Shown piece by piece: positions 27,006 through 35,567 of a DNA stretch of 64,000 nt. The position numbers were made by a program, and so were the translations under genes. Positions within the stretch are counted from its first letter, which is position 1; every line of letters begins with the position of its first letter. Origin of the DNA: SZUA-36 sp963801195 (GTDB taxonomy: Bacteria > Pseudomonadota > Gammaproteobacteria > Xanthomonadales > SZUA-36); NCBI GenBank assembly GCA_963801195.1, contig CAWDDX010000003.1, forward strand, positions 620,001 to 684,000. The letters are read 5' to 3'. Under the pieces are notes generated by a model, which worked only from the letters and a program-made list of their open reading frames with translations, searched no databases and was not told the origin of the DNA.

Positions 27006-28001
27006 ATGTGGTTCGAAGAACTTACAGGCTTTCGCGAAGAGTCACCGGCGCAGGTGCGCGCCAACCTGGAGCAAAACGGCAATAGCCTGAAATCCAGGGT
27101 AAATGGAAAGACCTTTGTCCACGGTCGCCTGGAGACCCCTTCCCTGGCAGAACTGCGGTCGGCGGTGCCGGCGAGCCAAATTACAACGGGTCGGTTCAGA
27201 ATCGGCGAGATCGTCGCCGATGCCCAGACGCTTCACGCGGACCCCGCAAATGCGGGCGCCGTGTTCCAGGTTGCTTCCCAGTTCAACCTGCTTGAAATGA
27301 CTTCTCAGGACATAACCCCTGAACTGGGTGTGGACAGGTACGAAAACGATCATACCCAGGGTCCGGCCTGTGCGGTTGCTGCCGGTGCGGGGACGATCTA
27401 CCGTAATTACCTGGCGAAAGTGAACGGACGGACAGGCCAGTCATCGGACAACCAGATCGATTGTCTTTGGGATGTCGGTCACACCCTTGGCAATATGGAT
27501 GGGCAGTTGTGGCGTATGCAAAACGGCTACGCAATGGCCTCTCAATCCGGGTTGACTGAAATTTCCGCAAGAATCAAGGGTATGTCGAGACAGGAGCGTG
27601 ATGCCCTGCGAAAGAAGCTGCGAATCGGTATTCAGTGGGACACCCAGGTTACCATTCGGGGTTGCCGTCATCTCGTGACCCAGGTTTATGGTTCTGCGCT
27701 ACCCGTTGCCTATATGAATCACACGAATGGTTTATGGCGGGAATTTGCACTGCTTGTGCTCGAAGCGTCCTACGAGGCGACCTTATGGGCCGCTCTTTTG
27801 AATTATGCCAGGACCGGTAATAACAAGGTCTACCTGACCCTCCTTGGTGGTGGCGTTTTCGGAAATGAAGAAGACTGGATCCTCTCGGCGATCGATCGCG
27901 CGATCGAACTGTTCTCCCATGTCCCACTTGACACCGCCATCGTCAGTCACCGCGACTCAAACGCATCGGTCAGGGCATTGAGCGCACACAATCAAGGTTG
28001 A
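27006..28001 (+). CDS. Conserved protein, possibly with a macro-like (ADP-ribose-type) fold
   Basis: This 331-residue soluble protein matches a conserved family that I recall from scattered bacteria, protists and large viruses but cannot name with certainty. Conserved stretches are GAVFQVASQFNLLEM near residue 85, ENDHTQGPACAVAAGAGTIY near 115, SDNQIDCL, and the C-terminal VYLTLLGGGVFGNEEDW. The last segment and the N-terminal 'AVFQVASQFN' resemble the phosphate-loop and adenine regions of macro domains, so an ADP-ribose-like ligand is a hypothesis only. It is probably co-transcribed with the crotonase. Confidence 0.5.
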   Translation: MWFEELTGFREESPAQVRANLEQNGNSLKSRVNGKTFVHGRLETPSLAELRSAVPASQITTGRFRIGEIVADAQTLHADPANAGAVFQVASQFNLLEMTSQDITPELGVDRYENDHTQGPACAVAAGAGTIYRNYLAKVNGRTGQSSDNQIDCLWDVGHTLGNMDGQLWRMQNGYAMASQSGLTEISARIKGMSRQERDALRKKLRIGIQWDTQVTIRGCRHLVTQVYGSALPVAYMNHTNGLWREFALLVLEASYEATLWAALLNYARTGNNKVYLTLLGGGVFGNEEDWILSAIDRAIELFSHVPLDTAIVSHRDSNASVRALSAHNQG

Positions 28002-28130
28002 ATTATCGGTTTCGGGAATTCCGCAGCCAGGTTCAGTTCCCTGAATGAAGCGAAAGAAGAGTAAAGCACTGTCGCAGGTAAATCGTACCCGAGCGCTTTC
28101 AGCCAGGGTCTGATTTCCTTATAATTTCGA

Positions 28131-28144
28131 ATATTCTAGAATAT
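28131..28144. promoter_or_regulatory. Candidate ArsR operator palindrome
   Basis: ATATTCTAGAATAT is a perfect 14-bp palindrome located 39 bases before the ArsR start codon. ArsR/SmtB repressors bind imperfect palindromes of this kind in their own promoters. Assignment is by position. Confidence 0.45.
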
Positions 28145-28182
28145 ACGTTGTCTTTTTCATAATTGTTATATATCCTGCGTGT

Positions 28183-28488
28183 ATGAAACTCGAAGATGCG
28201 GCAAAACAACTCGAAGCACTCGGCAACCTGACCCGGCTTTCGATTTATCGCAGCCTTGTGCGGGTCGGAACGCAAGGCAGCCTGGTAGGCGATATCAGGG
28301 ATGAACTGGACATACCCGCATCAACGCTGTCGCACCACATCGCAAAGCTGGTTAATACAGGATTGATAACCCAGGAAAGGGATAGCCGCAGCCTGGTATG
28401 CAGGGCCGACTACGAAAACATGGACAGCCTGATGGCCTTTCTCGTGCAAAATTGTTGTACCGAGGACTGGATCATCCAGGCGGATTGA
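28183..28488 (+). CDS. ArsR-family transcriptional regulator
   Basis: The 101-residue protein is a short winged helix-turn-helix of the ArsR/SmtB family: LEALGNLTRLSIYRSLVR, DELDIPASTLSHHIAKLVNTG, then RDSRSLVCRADYENM. No ELCVCDL metal box is present in alpha3; a CC pair near residues 90-91 of the C-terminus is the only metal-binding hint. Some members respond to redox or quorum cues. No arsenic, cadmium or zinc transport gene is next to it, so its target is unknown. A palindrome lies upstream. Confidence 0.9.
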   Translation: MKLEDAAKQLEALGNLTRLSIYRSLVRVGTQGSLVGDIRDELDIPASTLSHHIAKLVNTGLITQERDSRSLVCRADYENMDSLMAFLVQNCCTEDWIIQAD

Positions 28489-28651
28489 TAAGTAGTTTTA
28501 ATTTTCTATTTCGATCATTCTGGAATTATAATTTCAATGATAAGCCGCAGTGACTAAGACCTTGCAAATCCCCAGGGCCTTTCCTGCTGAGATCTTACCT
28601 GATGTTGCGTCCCGTGCTAAGGGTCGGGGAGGTAAAATACCCCGCTTTAGG

Positions 28652-29050
28652 ATGGAAAACCGGCTTGATTCAATGGACAATCAGGATATGAACAACAACG
28701 ACCTCAACACCCTCAAGCTGCGTCTGCGGGAATTCGCAGATTCCCGCGACTGGAACCAATTTCACTCGCCCAAAAACCTATGCATGGCGCTCGGCGTAGA
28801 GGTCTCGGAGATTACCGAGCACTTCCAGTGGCTGACCGAAGAACAGAGCAGGAATCTGCCGCGGGAAAAACTCGTTGAGGTGGCGACCGAGCTTGCAGAT
28901 ACACTGCTCTACCTGGTCCGTCTGGCGGACAAGCTCGATATTGATCTGCTCGCCGCGGCATCCGACAAGATCGAACTTAACGAAAAGAAATATCCCGTGG
29001 AGATGGCCCGTGGCAACGCCAAAAAGTACACGGAGTTCAAAGGCCAATGA
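28652..29050 (+). CDS. MazG-like nucleotide pyrophosphohydrolase (dCTP-pyrophosphatase type)
   Basis: The protein is a single all-helical NTP-PPase domain. Key features are FADSRDWNQFHSPKNLCMAL, EVSEITEHFQWL with acidic metal ligands, and VATELADTLLYLVRLADKLDIDLL (the ExxD-type second metal site). The shape is that of dCTPase/XTP3TPA-like MazG proteins, which hydrolyse non-canonical or excess dNTPs to NMP and pyrophosphate. The start is uncertain: candidate ATGs at 28652, 28673 and 28688 all lack a good ribosome binding site, and the domain itself begins near 28700. A Trp-rich small gene follows immediately. Confidence 0.88.
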   Translation: MENRLDSMDNQDMNNNDLNTLKLRLREFADSRDWNQFHSPKNLCMALGVEVSEITEHFQWLTEEQSRNLPREKLVEVATELADTLLYLVRLADKLDIDLLAAASDKIELNEKKYPVEMARGNAKKYTEFKGQ

Positions 29051-29054
29051 CCGG

Positions 29055-29270
29055 ATGAGTTCGATCAGTCCGAAAAAGCTGCTCAACAGCAAGTGGACAG
29101 CTGTCAACCCGTCGGATAAGGAAAAGCATTTCCTGGTGACCGAGGTCGAATTCAACGAGCAGGGTGCCGTCGTGCATTGTTTAGTGGAGACTTTGATGAC
29201 GCGTCGCACCTTCACAATTTCATGGCGGGATTTAAAAAACACGAACGAATGGATCGCCGGCTGGCGATAA
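29055..29270 (+). CDS. Small Trp-rich protein of the TIGR02450 type
   Basis: This 71-residue protein matches the small conserved family with N-terminal LLNSKWTAVNPSDKEKHFLV, the middle VHCLVETLMTRRTF, and a C-terminus of WRDLKN...EWIAGW. Its length and the tryptophan spacing are typical. Function is unknown. It begins 5 bases after the MazG stop, so both are likely co-transcribed. Confidence 0.85.
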   Translation: MSSISPKKLLNSKWTAVNPSDKEKHFLVTEVEFNEQGAVVHCLVETLMTRRTFTISWRDLKNTNEWIAGWR

Positions 29271-29454
29271 AATTCGGGCAGGCGTCAAGTCGGCTAGACC
29301 CTGCAAATGAACAAGCAACTGACTTAAATCAATTTTTATATTCAATTTTGAGCATAGCATGGCTCACCAAAATAATTTTTCGGCAATGACCCGGGATAAA
29401 CGGGGGCTTGGCGGCCAGATATGGACGTTTTCCAGGCCATGCAGGATTGAAATC

Positions 29455-29931
29455 ATGCGAATAAAAGACATTCTCCAAGACAAAGGCAATGCGGTCGTAA
29501 CGATCGACGCCGACCAGTCCATTCACGCAGCCATCGTCAAGTTGAACCACCATGGCATAGGCTCCCTGATCGTCATGGGGGAGGACGACCAGATCGCCGG
29601 TATCGTCACCGAACGGGATATCCTGAAAAGCTGTGGTGAAAATTGCACGCATTTAAAAACGGCTCCGCCGCGTGAACTTGTAGTCTGTCCGTTTCTCGTT
29701 AAGGACATCATGACGAAAGATCTCGTCATCGGCGTGCCGGACGATGACCTCAACTACGTGATGGGGGTCATGACAAAGCATCACATCAGACATCTGCCTA
29801 TCCTGGACAACGGCAAGCTGGCGGGAATAATTTCAGTCGGTGATCTTATCAACGCGCATATTGAAGAACACGTTTTCGAGAGCAGGGCGCTAAAGGATTA
29901 CATTCACGCCTGGGGACGCTCGCATTTGTAA
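29455..29931 (+). CDS. CBS-domain protein
   Basis: The 158-residue protein consists of two CBS motifs (about 5-65 with VTIDADQSIHAAIVKLN, and about 75-130 with MTKDLVIGVPDDDLNYVMGV), which form a Bateman module and bind adenine nucleotides. No catalytic or channel domain is attached. I start at ATG 29455, with AGGA upstream; an earlier open frame is not supported. It may sense AMP/ATP or SAM, and sits alone between the Trp-rich gene and a repeat cluster. Confidence 0.88.
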   Translation: MRIKDILQDKGNAVVTIDADQSIHAAIVKLNHHGIGSLIVMGEDDQIAGIVTERDILKSCGENCTHLKTAPPRELVVCPFLVKDIMTKDLVIGVPDDDLNYVMGVMTKHHIRHLPILDNGKLAGIISVGDLINAHIEEHVFESRALKDYIHAWGRSHL

Positions 29932-30000
29932 GTAATGGAACCGGGCTGATCAACTGGCAACAAGCGATCTGCTTGACGGGGCCAGTTCAGCGTTTTAACG

Positions 30001-30364
30001 GATCACGCCCACTACTGTCCCACTTATTCCAGATGCCAAGTGCTGAATCAATGATCAATCGCGGCATTGCGCGACATTTGTTTCGTGCGGACTTCAATTC
30101 ACCATCTGCCGGGACCGCCAAGGCGGCGCAGTGTCCTGAAACAAGACACTGCACCCCCTCGGCTATGTGCGTGCTGACAGCGCGGTGGTTTCAACAGTCG
30201 ATGGCAACCCTGTGTCAGAGCCGGGGCGGGTAACCACTACCAGGACCGTGCGAGACAGGAGGTCGAGCCCGAGACTCCAGGACGGATTTACGGCGTGTCC
30301 TGGTAGTGGATACCCGCCCCGGCTCCTTCCACTGATTTTATGTGGGACAGCAGTGGATCCCGCC
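30001..30364. mobile_element. Inverted-repeat (MITE-like) element, copy C (inverted, diverged)
   Basis: About 364 bp related to copies A and B but in the opposite orientation. The left arm, CCACTACTGTCCCACTTATT followed by AATCGCGGCATTGCGCGAC, matches the complement of the right end of copy B, and the right arm, TGTGGGACAGCAGTGGATCC, matches the complement of its left end. The terminal 18-20 bases are degraded and the interior is partly different, so it is an older copy. No gene is seen in 29932-30463. Confidence 0.6.
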
Positions 30365-30463
30365 ATTTTTCCAGCGGGCTGATAAAACCCGGCAGATCGC
30401 GTATTAGATCAAGACGACGATGCATGTTCATTCGTCCGGGATACTGGTGAAATATGCGGGCTA

Positions 30464-30626
30464 GACTTGACCGATCGTAACGAGGGAAATCCGATTTGAG
30501 ATAGATTTTTCGATCTTTTGAGGCGAATAGCACCGCTATTTAACGAAAAAGATCGGGAAATCTGGCCAAATTCGGGTTTTTCGCAGTAGATCATGTTAAG
30601 TCCGACAGGCTGCTAGCAGTCTGTCG
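30464..30626. repeat. 163-bp tandem duplicate, unit 1
   Basis: The unit begins GACTTGACCGATCGTAACGA. By eye the two copies are identical along nearly all of their length. It contains a large imperfect hairpin (CGATCTTTT against AAAAAGATCG, AATAG against CTATT) and ends with AAGTCCGACAG...CTGTCGGACTT, an 11-bp perfect inverted repeat at 30598-30631 spanning the junction with unit 2. Confidence 0.85.
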
Positions 30627-30786
30627 GACTTGACCGATCGTAACGAGGGAAATCCGATTTGAGATAGATTTTTCGATCTTTTGAGGCGAATAGCACCGCT
30701 ATTTAACGAAAAAGATCGGGAAATCTGGCCAAATTCGGGTTTTTCGCAGTAGATCATGTTAAGTCCGACAGGCTGCTAGCAGTCTG
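30627..30786. repeat. 163-bp tandem duplicate, unit 2
   Basis: This is the second, nearly exact copy of the unit; it stops at 30786, where the sequence diverges, 16 bases before the egtD stop codon. The near identity indicates a recent event. Not CRISPR: only two units, no spacers. Confidence 0.85.
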
Positions 30787-30801
30787 GCGTGCCGGGCAAT
30801 A

Positions 30802-31794
30802 TCATAACTGCGCCTGACCTTGCCTGCCGTCACCGGTGGCGCTCAACTCGAGAAAATGGACGCTGAACAGTTGCTGTTCATCCATCCAGCTTGTGCGGAT
30901 GGCAAATCCCGCACGCGCTGCAAGTGCCCTAAAACTTTCCGGTGTGTATTTGTAAGAGTTTTCGGTATGTATGGTTTCACCCCGGGCAAAACTGATATGG
31001 GTATCGCCCAGGCTGACCACCTGGTCCTGCTTGCTCACCAGGTGCATTTCAATACGAAATTTTTCCTCGTTGTAAAAAGCCCGGTGACTGAACTGCTCCG
31101 CATCAAAGTTGGCATTCATCAATCTATTTATATTGGACAATATATTCAGGTTGAAACGCGCGGTGATGCCCTGTTTGTCATTGTAAGCGGCTTCCAGGAT
31201 GCGGGTCGATTTGTGTAGGTCGATACCGATCAGAACACCGCCATCCTGATCCAGCCAACAGCCCAGGTTTTTCAAAAAACCAATGGCATCACCCGGTTTC
31301 ATGTTGCCGAGTGTCGAACCCGGATAGAACACCACGTATCGGCCTGCGGGAAGCCCGTCTGGCACTTTTTCATGGTCAGCAAAATCGGCACACACTGCGT
31401 GGACATGCAACCAGGGATACGCTTCGGCGAGTTGAATGGCTGCGAGTTTCAGGAATTCGGCCGAGATATCCATCGGAACGTAAGCGGCGGGTTTCAGGGC
31501 ATCGAGCAACAACCTGACCTTTTCGCTGCTGCCGCTGCCGGGTTCGATCAAAACGCAATCTTGTCCGCAATACTCTGCCATGGCATTTGCGTAACGTTTG
31601 AGAAGCTGTCGTTCGGTACGGGTTGGATAATACTCGGGCAGGTCTGTGATCTGTTCAAACAGGGCGGAACCACGCTTATCGTAAAAATATTTCGGATCGA
31701 TACGTTTTTGTTGTTGCTGCAGCCCTTTGAGAATTTCCGTGCGTGTGTCACTGACATGCGGGTGCAGATCGCTGAAAACGACGTTGTCCGGCAT
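30802..31794 (-). CDS. egtD: L-histidine N-alpha-methyltransferase EgtD
   Basis: The 330-residue SAM-dependent enzyme trimethylates histidine to hercynine, the first step of ergothioneine synthesis. The EgtD hallmarks are KYFYDKRGSALFEQITDLPEYYPTR, the SAM site VLIEPGSGSSEKVRLLLDAL, and FYPGSTLGNM. The length is normal (about 320). The start is ATG 31794; a longer open frame reaching 32283 overlaps egtB in antisense-like composition and is not real. The ribosome binding site is weak. It follows egtB with a gap of 55 bases, forming egtB-egtD. Confidence 0.95.
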   Translation of the reverse strand: MPDNVVFSDLHPHVSDTRTEILKGLQQQQKRIDPKYFYDKRGSALFEQITDLPEYYPTRTERQLLKRYANAMAEYCGQDCVLIEPGSGSSEKVRLLLDALKPAAYVPMDISAEFLKLAAIQLAEAYPWLHVHAVCADFADHEKVPDGLPAGRYVVFYPGSTLGNMKPGDAIGFLKNLGCWLDQDGGVLIGIDLHKSTRILEAAYNDKQGITARFNLNILSNINRLMNANFDAEQFSHRAFYNEEKFRIEMHLVSKQDQVVSLGDTHISFARGETIHTENSYKYTPESFRALAARAGFAIRTSWMDEQQLFSVHFLELSATGDGRQGQAQL

Positions 31795-31849
31795 TGATCG
31801 GACCGGGATCACGACTGCAACCCGTGCCGCGCACGCCCGGTTCCTGATC

Positions 31850-33115
31850 TCACAGGTTTCGCGCCAGGCGGATTCCGCTGAACTGCCAACGGTCCTGGAG
31901 ATAGAAAAAATTCCGGTAGGTGGGTCGCAAATGGCCGGGGCTGCTGACACAGGAGCCGCCACGCAACACCCACTGGTTCGACATGAATTTACCGTTGTAT
32001 TCACCGATCGCACCCGCCTGGATTTTGAAACCCGGATAAGGGCGGTAGGCGCTGGCGGTCCATTGCCAACAACTGTCGTACAGCTGTAACAAGGACCCGG
32101 CAGATTCGTCCTGCGACAAAGCCCCGGGGTGCAGAGTGGACACCGTGCCCCCGGGCGAAGCCTGCTGCCTGGCGGCGAACTCCCATTCGGCTTCCGTCGG
32201 CAGACGTGCGCTGGCCCAGTTGGCGTAGGCGTCGGCCTCGTAGCCGCTGAGGTGGCAAACGGGTTGGTCCGCCCGTCTTTCACGCAGACCGTAAAGAGTG
32301 AATTCCATGGCCTTTCCCTGCTTGTCCAGCCAGTACAGGGGTTGCGTCCACTGATGTTTCATTACCGTCGCCCAACCATCCGCCAGCCAGTAAACCGGAT
32401 CCCTGTAGCCGCCGTCATCGATAAATGCCTGGTACTCCCGGTTGGTTACCAGGCGATCGGCCAGCGAAAATGGCTCGAGGAATACCTTGTGCGCAGGTGT
32501 CTCGTTATCAAAAGCGAAATCTGTTTGCCCGGTATTGATCCCCAGCTCATAGAGTCCTCCCGGGTAGTCCTTCCAACGGGTTTCATCAACGCTGGCTGAA
32601 GCTGTTCCATCCCTTTTCTCGAGTGCGGGGTACAGGGGATTGATCCAGAACGAATACTTGATGTCGGTGAAATACAATTCCTGATGTTGCTTTTCATGCT
32701 CGATGCCCAGGCGGCAGCGCTCATTGATCGTTTGCCGGTGAGGGTGTTGTTCTTCGGCCAGCAACCGTGACATCTCGTGATCTACGTGCTGCCTGTAGTC
32801 CAGCACCTCGTGAACAGTCGGTCGGGAAAGCAAGCCCCTTTGTGGCCGCGGAAACTGCTCTCCGATGGCGTTGTAATACGAATTGAAAATTACGTCGTAA
32901 GCGGGATCGAACGGTTCGTAGCCCTCCGCAAACGTCTTCAATATAAACGTTTCAAAAAACCAGGAGGTATGAGCCAGGTGCCACTTGGGGGGGCTCACGA
33001 ACGCCTCCGCCTGAAGTCCATAATCTTCCAACTCAAGCGATTTGCATGCCTTTATCGAGTATTCCCGGGTGGCATTGAAATCCATTGCCAGGGTGTGGCT
33101 ATTCGACGTGTCCAT
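31850..33115 (-). CDS. egtB: Ergothioneine biosynthesis sulfoxide synthase EgtB
   Basis: The 421-residue non-heme iron enzyme joins cysteine or gamma-glutamylcysteine to hercynine. The N-terminal DinB-like domain has the iron ligands in WHLAHTSWF (His46/His49) and HEKQHQE (His140, His144); the C-terminal FGE-sulfatase-modifying-type domain has WTASAYRPYPGF, VLRGGSCVSSPGHLRPTYRNFF and GIRLAR. It heads the egtB-egtD unit. No egtA, egtC or egtE is adjacent, so the gamma-glutamylcysteine step and C-S cleavage may be encoded elsewhere. The product is a cytosolic antioxidant. Confidence 0.95.
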   Translation of the reverse strand: MDTSNSHTLAMDFNATREYSIKACKSLELEDYGLQAEAFVSPPKWHLAHTSWFFETFILKTFAEGYEPFDPAYDVIFNSYYNAIGEQFPRPQRGLLSRPTVHEVLDYRQHVDHEMSRLLAEEQHPHRQTINERCRLGIEHEKQHQELYFTDIKYSFWINPLYPALEKRDGTASASVDETRWKDYPGGLYELGINTGQTDFAFDNETPAHKVFLEPFSLADRLVTNREYQAFIDDGGYRDPVYWLADGWATVMKHQWTQPLYWLDKQGKAMEFTLYGLRERRADQPVCHLSGYEADAYANWASARLPTEAEWEFAARQQASPGGTVSTLHPGALSQDESAGSLLQLYDSCWQWTASAYRPYPGFKIQAGAIGEYNGKFMSNQWVLRGGSCVSSPGHLRPTYRNFFYLQDRWQFSGIRLARNL

Positions 33116-33142
33116 TGATCAAAAGTAGTGTTTTCCTTATAG

Positions 33143-33199
33143 GGAACCCCTGATCTATTCATGCACCCGAATCTTGCGCCCGAAATCGATCAGAGGTTC
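33143..33199. repeat. Hairpin repeat before the mini CcoN-like gene (copy 1)
   Basis: GGAACCCCTGATCTATTCATG at the left and GATCAGAGGTTC at the right form an imperfect inverted repeat. A second copy in the same orientation lies at 33859-33908. The rest of the 33116-33475 gap shows no gene. Confidence 0.6.
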
Positions 33200-33475
33200 T
33201 TGGTTTCGTTAATCGTACCATATAGATATAACATATAAAGCCGGTGCCGGGGGCCAGGTTTTTGTTCAGACAGCCCGGTTATTGCAAACCCCTTCTTACA
33301 CAGTTGGCTCGAATGCACTTTCCCGAACGGGTTTCATTGTGCTTGTAGCCATGATTTCTCCGTGTGCATCAAATCCTGTCTTTTACCGATTTTGACCTAT
33401 ACTCATGACGAACAATTCTTTGTTTGTCGTATTTCATCCAAAAGGTTTTTTTAAAAATTATAAAGAGGTAAAAAA

Positions 33476-33859
33476 ATGAAAAATCTCGATCGCCTGTTTG
33501 TACTGACAGGTTTGGTATTTCTTTTGATTGGCATGGCGTTCGGGCTGAAAATGTCCGCGACGATGGATTTCACATTGCATGGCCTGCACGCACACCTGAA
33601 CCTGCTGGGTTTCGTGCTGATGACGCTTTTTGGTCTTTGTTACCGGAGCTGGCCGAAAATGCAGGAGGGCAAATTGGCGACGATACATTACTTGTTGCAC
33701 ACCATTTGTGTGGGTTCTTCGCTGTTTTTGCTTTATTTTCTCCTCACCCGCCCAGAACTTGGGCCAAAGATCGGACCCGTTATGAACCTGTTCCTGGCAG
33801 GAGCCTACGCGGGTATATTGCTGTTCGCTTACCTGGTTTTTACACGCGCCAAAGACTAG
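33476..33859 (+). CDS. Small four-helix membrane protein resembling the heme-copper oxidase subunit I N-terminus
   Basis: The 127-residue protein has about four membrane helices. The segment HGLHAHLNLLGFVLMTLFGLCYR has the His spacing of the heme-binding HAHLNLLGW motif of CcoN (cbb3 oxidase subunit I) and its relatives; a later YLLHTICVGSS has another His. The catalytic core is far too short for an oxidase, so it may be a stand-alone b-type cytochrome-like protein (inference). AGAGGT lies 6 bases before the ATG. It is flanked by two copies of a short hairpin repeat. Confidence 0.75.
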   Translation: MKNLDRLFVLTGLVFLLIGMAFGLKMSATMDFTLHGLHAHLNLLGFVLMTLFGLCYRSWPKMQEGKLATIHYLLHTICVGSSLFLLYFLLTRPELGPKIGPVMNLFLAGAYAGILLFAYLVFTRAKD

Positions 33860-33908
33860 GGAGTCTCTGATCTATTCATAAACCCGTAGAATAAATCAGA
33901 GGTTTCCC
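33859..33908. repeat. Hairpin repeat after the mini CcoN-like gene (copy 2)
   Basis: CTCTGATCTATTC and GAATAAATCAGAGG form an imperfect stem; the loop holds ATAAACCCGTA. It starts at the last base of the gene's stop codon and resembles copy 1 at 33143. It could also act as a terminator. Confidence 0.6.
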
Positions 33909-33952
33909 AGGAAAGCGATGCGTTTTTTCATTTGAATCCGGAGTCCGGAACC

Positions 33953-35467
33953 ATGTCTGCACGTCTGTCATTTTTAATTCTGCCGTTACTATTGTACGTC
34001 ACCAGCCTCAGTGCAAACGACATCACGGATCGGGTCAGCCAGTGGCGGCAGTCGCACGAACAACAGATCGTTGACCAGTTTGCCAGGCTCCTCAGCATTC
34101 CAAATGTCGCTTCTGACAAAACCAACATCTGGCGAAATGCCGATCACATCAGTCAAATGTTGAAAGCTGCAGGCATGCGCGTCGAACTGCTGGAACTGGA
34201 AAACAGCAATCCGGTTATTTTTGCGGAGAGAACATCACCCGGCGCAACCCGGACTGTCATGTTCTATGTTCATTACGATGGTCAGCCGGTCAACGTGGAC
34301 AACTGGGCCTCCGACCCTTGGACACCGGTGATGCGCACCGACATGGTCGAAAACAACGGCGAACAGGTGCCAATGAAAGCACCATTTGATCCGGACTGGC
34401 GTATTTTTGCCCGTTCGGCCGGTGACGACAAGCTACCGGTCATTGCCTTGCAATCAGCCCTGATGGCGCTGGCCGAGTCGGGCATTGATCCGACCATCAA
34501 CATCAAGGTTTTCATGGAGGGAGAAGAGGAGGCCGGATCACCCAACCTGCGGCGCATGATCGAAACCTACAAGGACAAACTGGCGGCTGACCTGTGGTTG
34601 TTTTGTGACGGCCCGACACACCAGAGCCGCCGCTGGCAACTGGTCTACGGGGTGCGCGGCGCCTATGGTTTTAACTTGACGGTTTATGGCCCAAACCGGC
34701 CGTTGCACAGCGGTCATTATGGTAACTGGGCACCCAACCCGATCATGCTGCTGACGGAATTGATTACCAGTATGCGCGCCGCCAACGGTGATATCCTGGT
34801 GGACGGCTACTACAAACAGGTATTGCCCTTGTCACGGGCTGAACTCGACGCGATCGCGGCGTCTCCCCGAATGGACGACGTGCTGATCACCGAATTGGGT
34901 ATTGGCGCACCGGAAACCGGGGACCGGCTCGACATGGCCATTACGCGTCCGGCCATGAATTTGCGCGGTATTCGTGGCGGGGATGTCGGCGCCAGGGCGC
35001 GCAATGTGATCCAGCCATCTGCCGAAGCCTCAATCGGTTTGCGCCTGGTGCCTGCGCAGACACCCGGCTACCTGCATGATGTCATCGAGAAACACATCGA
35101 AGCCCAGGGCTTTTTTATCATCCACGACGAACCTACCGCCGAACAACGGCAACAACACAAGCGGCTCGTGCGGCTCGACTGGAGCTCATCCGGCGGCTAC
35201 CCCGCGTACCGGGCGTCGTTTGATAACCCTTTGGCTATGAGAATCTCGGCACTGCTGGACGAACTGTCAGACCACACGCTCATCCAGACCCCCACCATGG
35301 GTGGCAGTCTGCCGCTTTACATCGTCGAGGATGTATTGAAAACACCGATCCTGATACTGCCGACCGCCAATCACGACGACAACCAGCACGGTGCCAACGA
35401 AAACCTGCGTTTGCAAAACCTCTGGGATGCGATCGAAATTTTCGCCACCGTGTTGACCGGTCTTTAA
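33953..35467 (+). CDS. Exported M20-family metallopeptidase
   Basis: The 504-residue protein has a signal peptide (LSFLILPLLLYVTSLSA) and a di-zinc M20 peptidase domain: FYVHYDGQPVN (ligand His, bridging Asp), SAGDDK, and MEGEEEAGS (catalytic Glu pair). Its C-terminal part carries a dimerisation lid and the second His near GSLPLYIVEDVL...HDDNQHGANE. The family includes aminoacylases and carnosinase-type dipeptidases; the substrate is unknown. I start at ATG 33953 with GGAACC/GGAG upstream. A damaged copy of the last 24 codons lies at 36549. Confidence 0.9.
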   Translation: MSARLSFLILPLLLYVTSLSANDITDRVSQWRQSHEQQIVDQFARLLSIPNVASDKTNIWRNADHISQMLKAAGMRVELLELENSNPVIFAERTSPGATRTVMFYVHYDGQPVNVDNWASDPWTPVMRTDMVENNGEQVPMKAPFDPDWRIFARSAGDDKLPVIALQSALMALAESGIDPTINIKVFMEGEEEAGSPNLRRMIETYKDKLAADLWLFCDGPTHQSRRWQLVYGVRGAYGFNLTVYGPNRPLHSGHYGNWAPNPIMLLTELITSMRAANGDILVDGYYKQVLPLSRAELDAIAASPRMDDVLITELGIGAPETGDRLDMAITRPAMNLRGIRGGDVGARARNVIQPSAEASIGLRLVPAQTPGYLHDVIEKHIEAQGFFIIHDEPTAEQRQQHKRLVRLDWSSSGGYPAYRASFDNPLAMRISALLDELSDHTLIQTPTMGGSLPLYIVEDVLKTPILILPTANHDDNQHGANENLRLQNLWDAIEIFATVLTGL

Positions 35468-35567
35468 GCCAGTATCCACTCTTCCCGGTTCAATTGCCGG
35501 TCTTTCCGCTCTTTTTCAGTCACTTTCCCAGCGTCTTTAGTTTTGGGTTTTAATATGTATGATATGT

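Noticed and set aside
28550..28651. Extended N-terminus of the MazG-like protein starting near 28550
   Set aside because: GTG at 28550 has no ribosome binding site, and the domain starts later. The exact start remains open.
30464..30786. CRISPR-like repeat
   Set aside because: Only two adjacent units with no spacers and no cas genes; this is a tandem duplication.
30802..32283. A 493-residue frame that would extend egtD by 163 residues upstream
   Set aside because: The extension overlaps the egtB gene and has low-complexity, Arg/Pro-rich content. EgtD begins at ATG 31794, matching the family's length.
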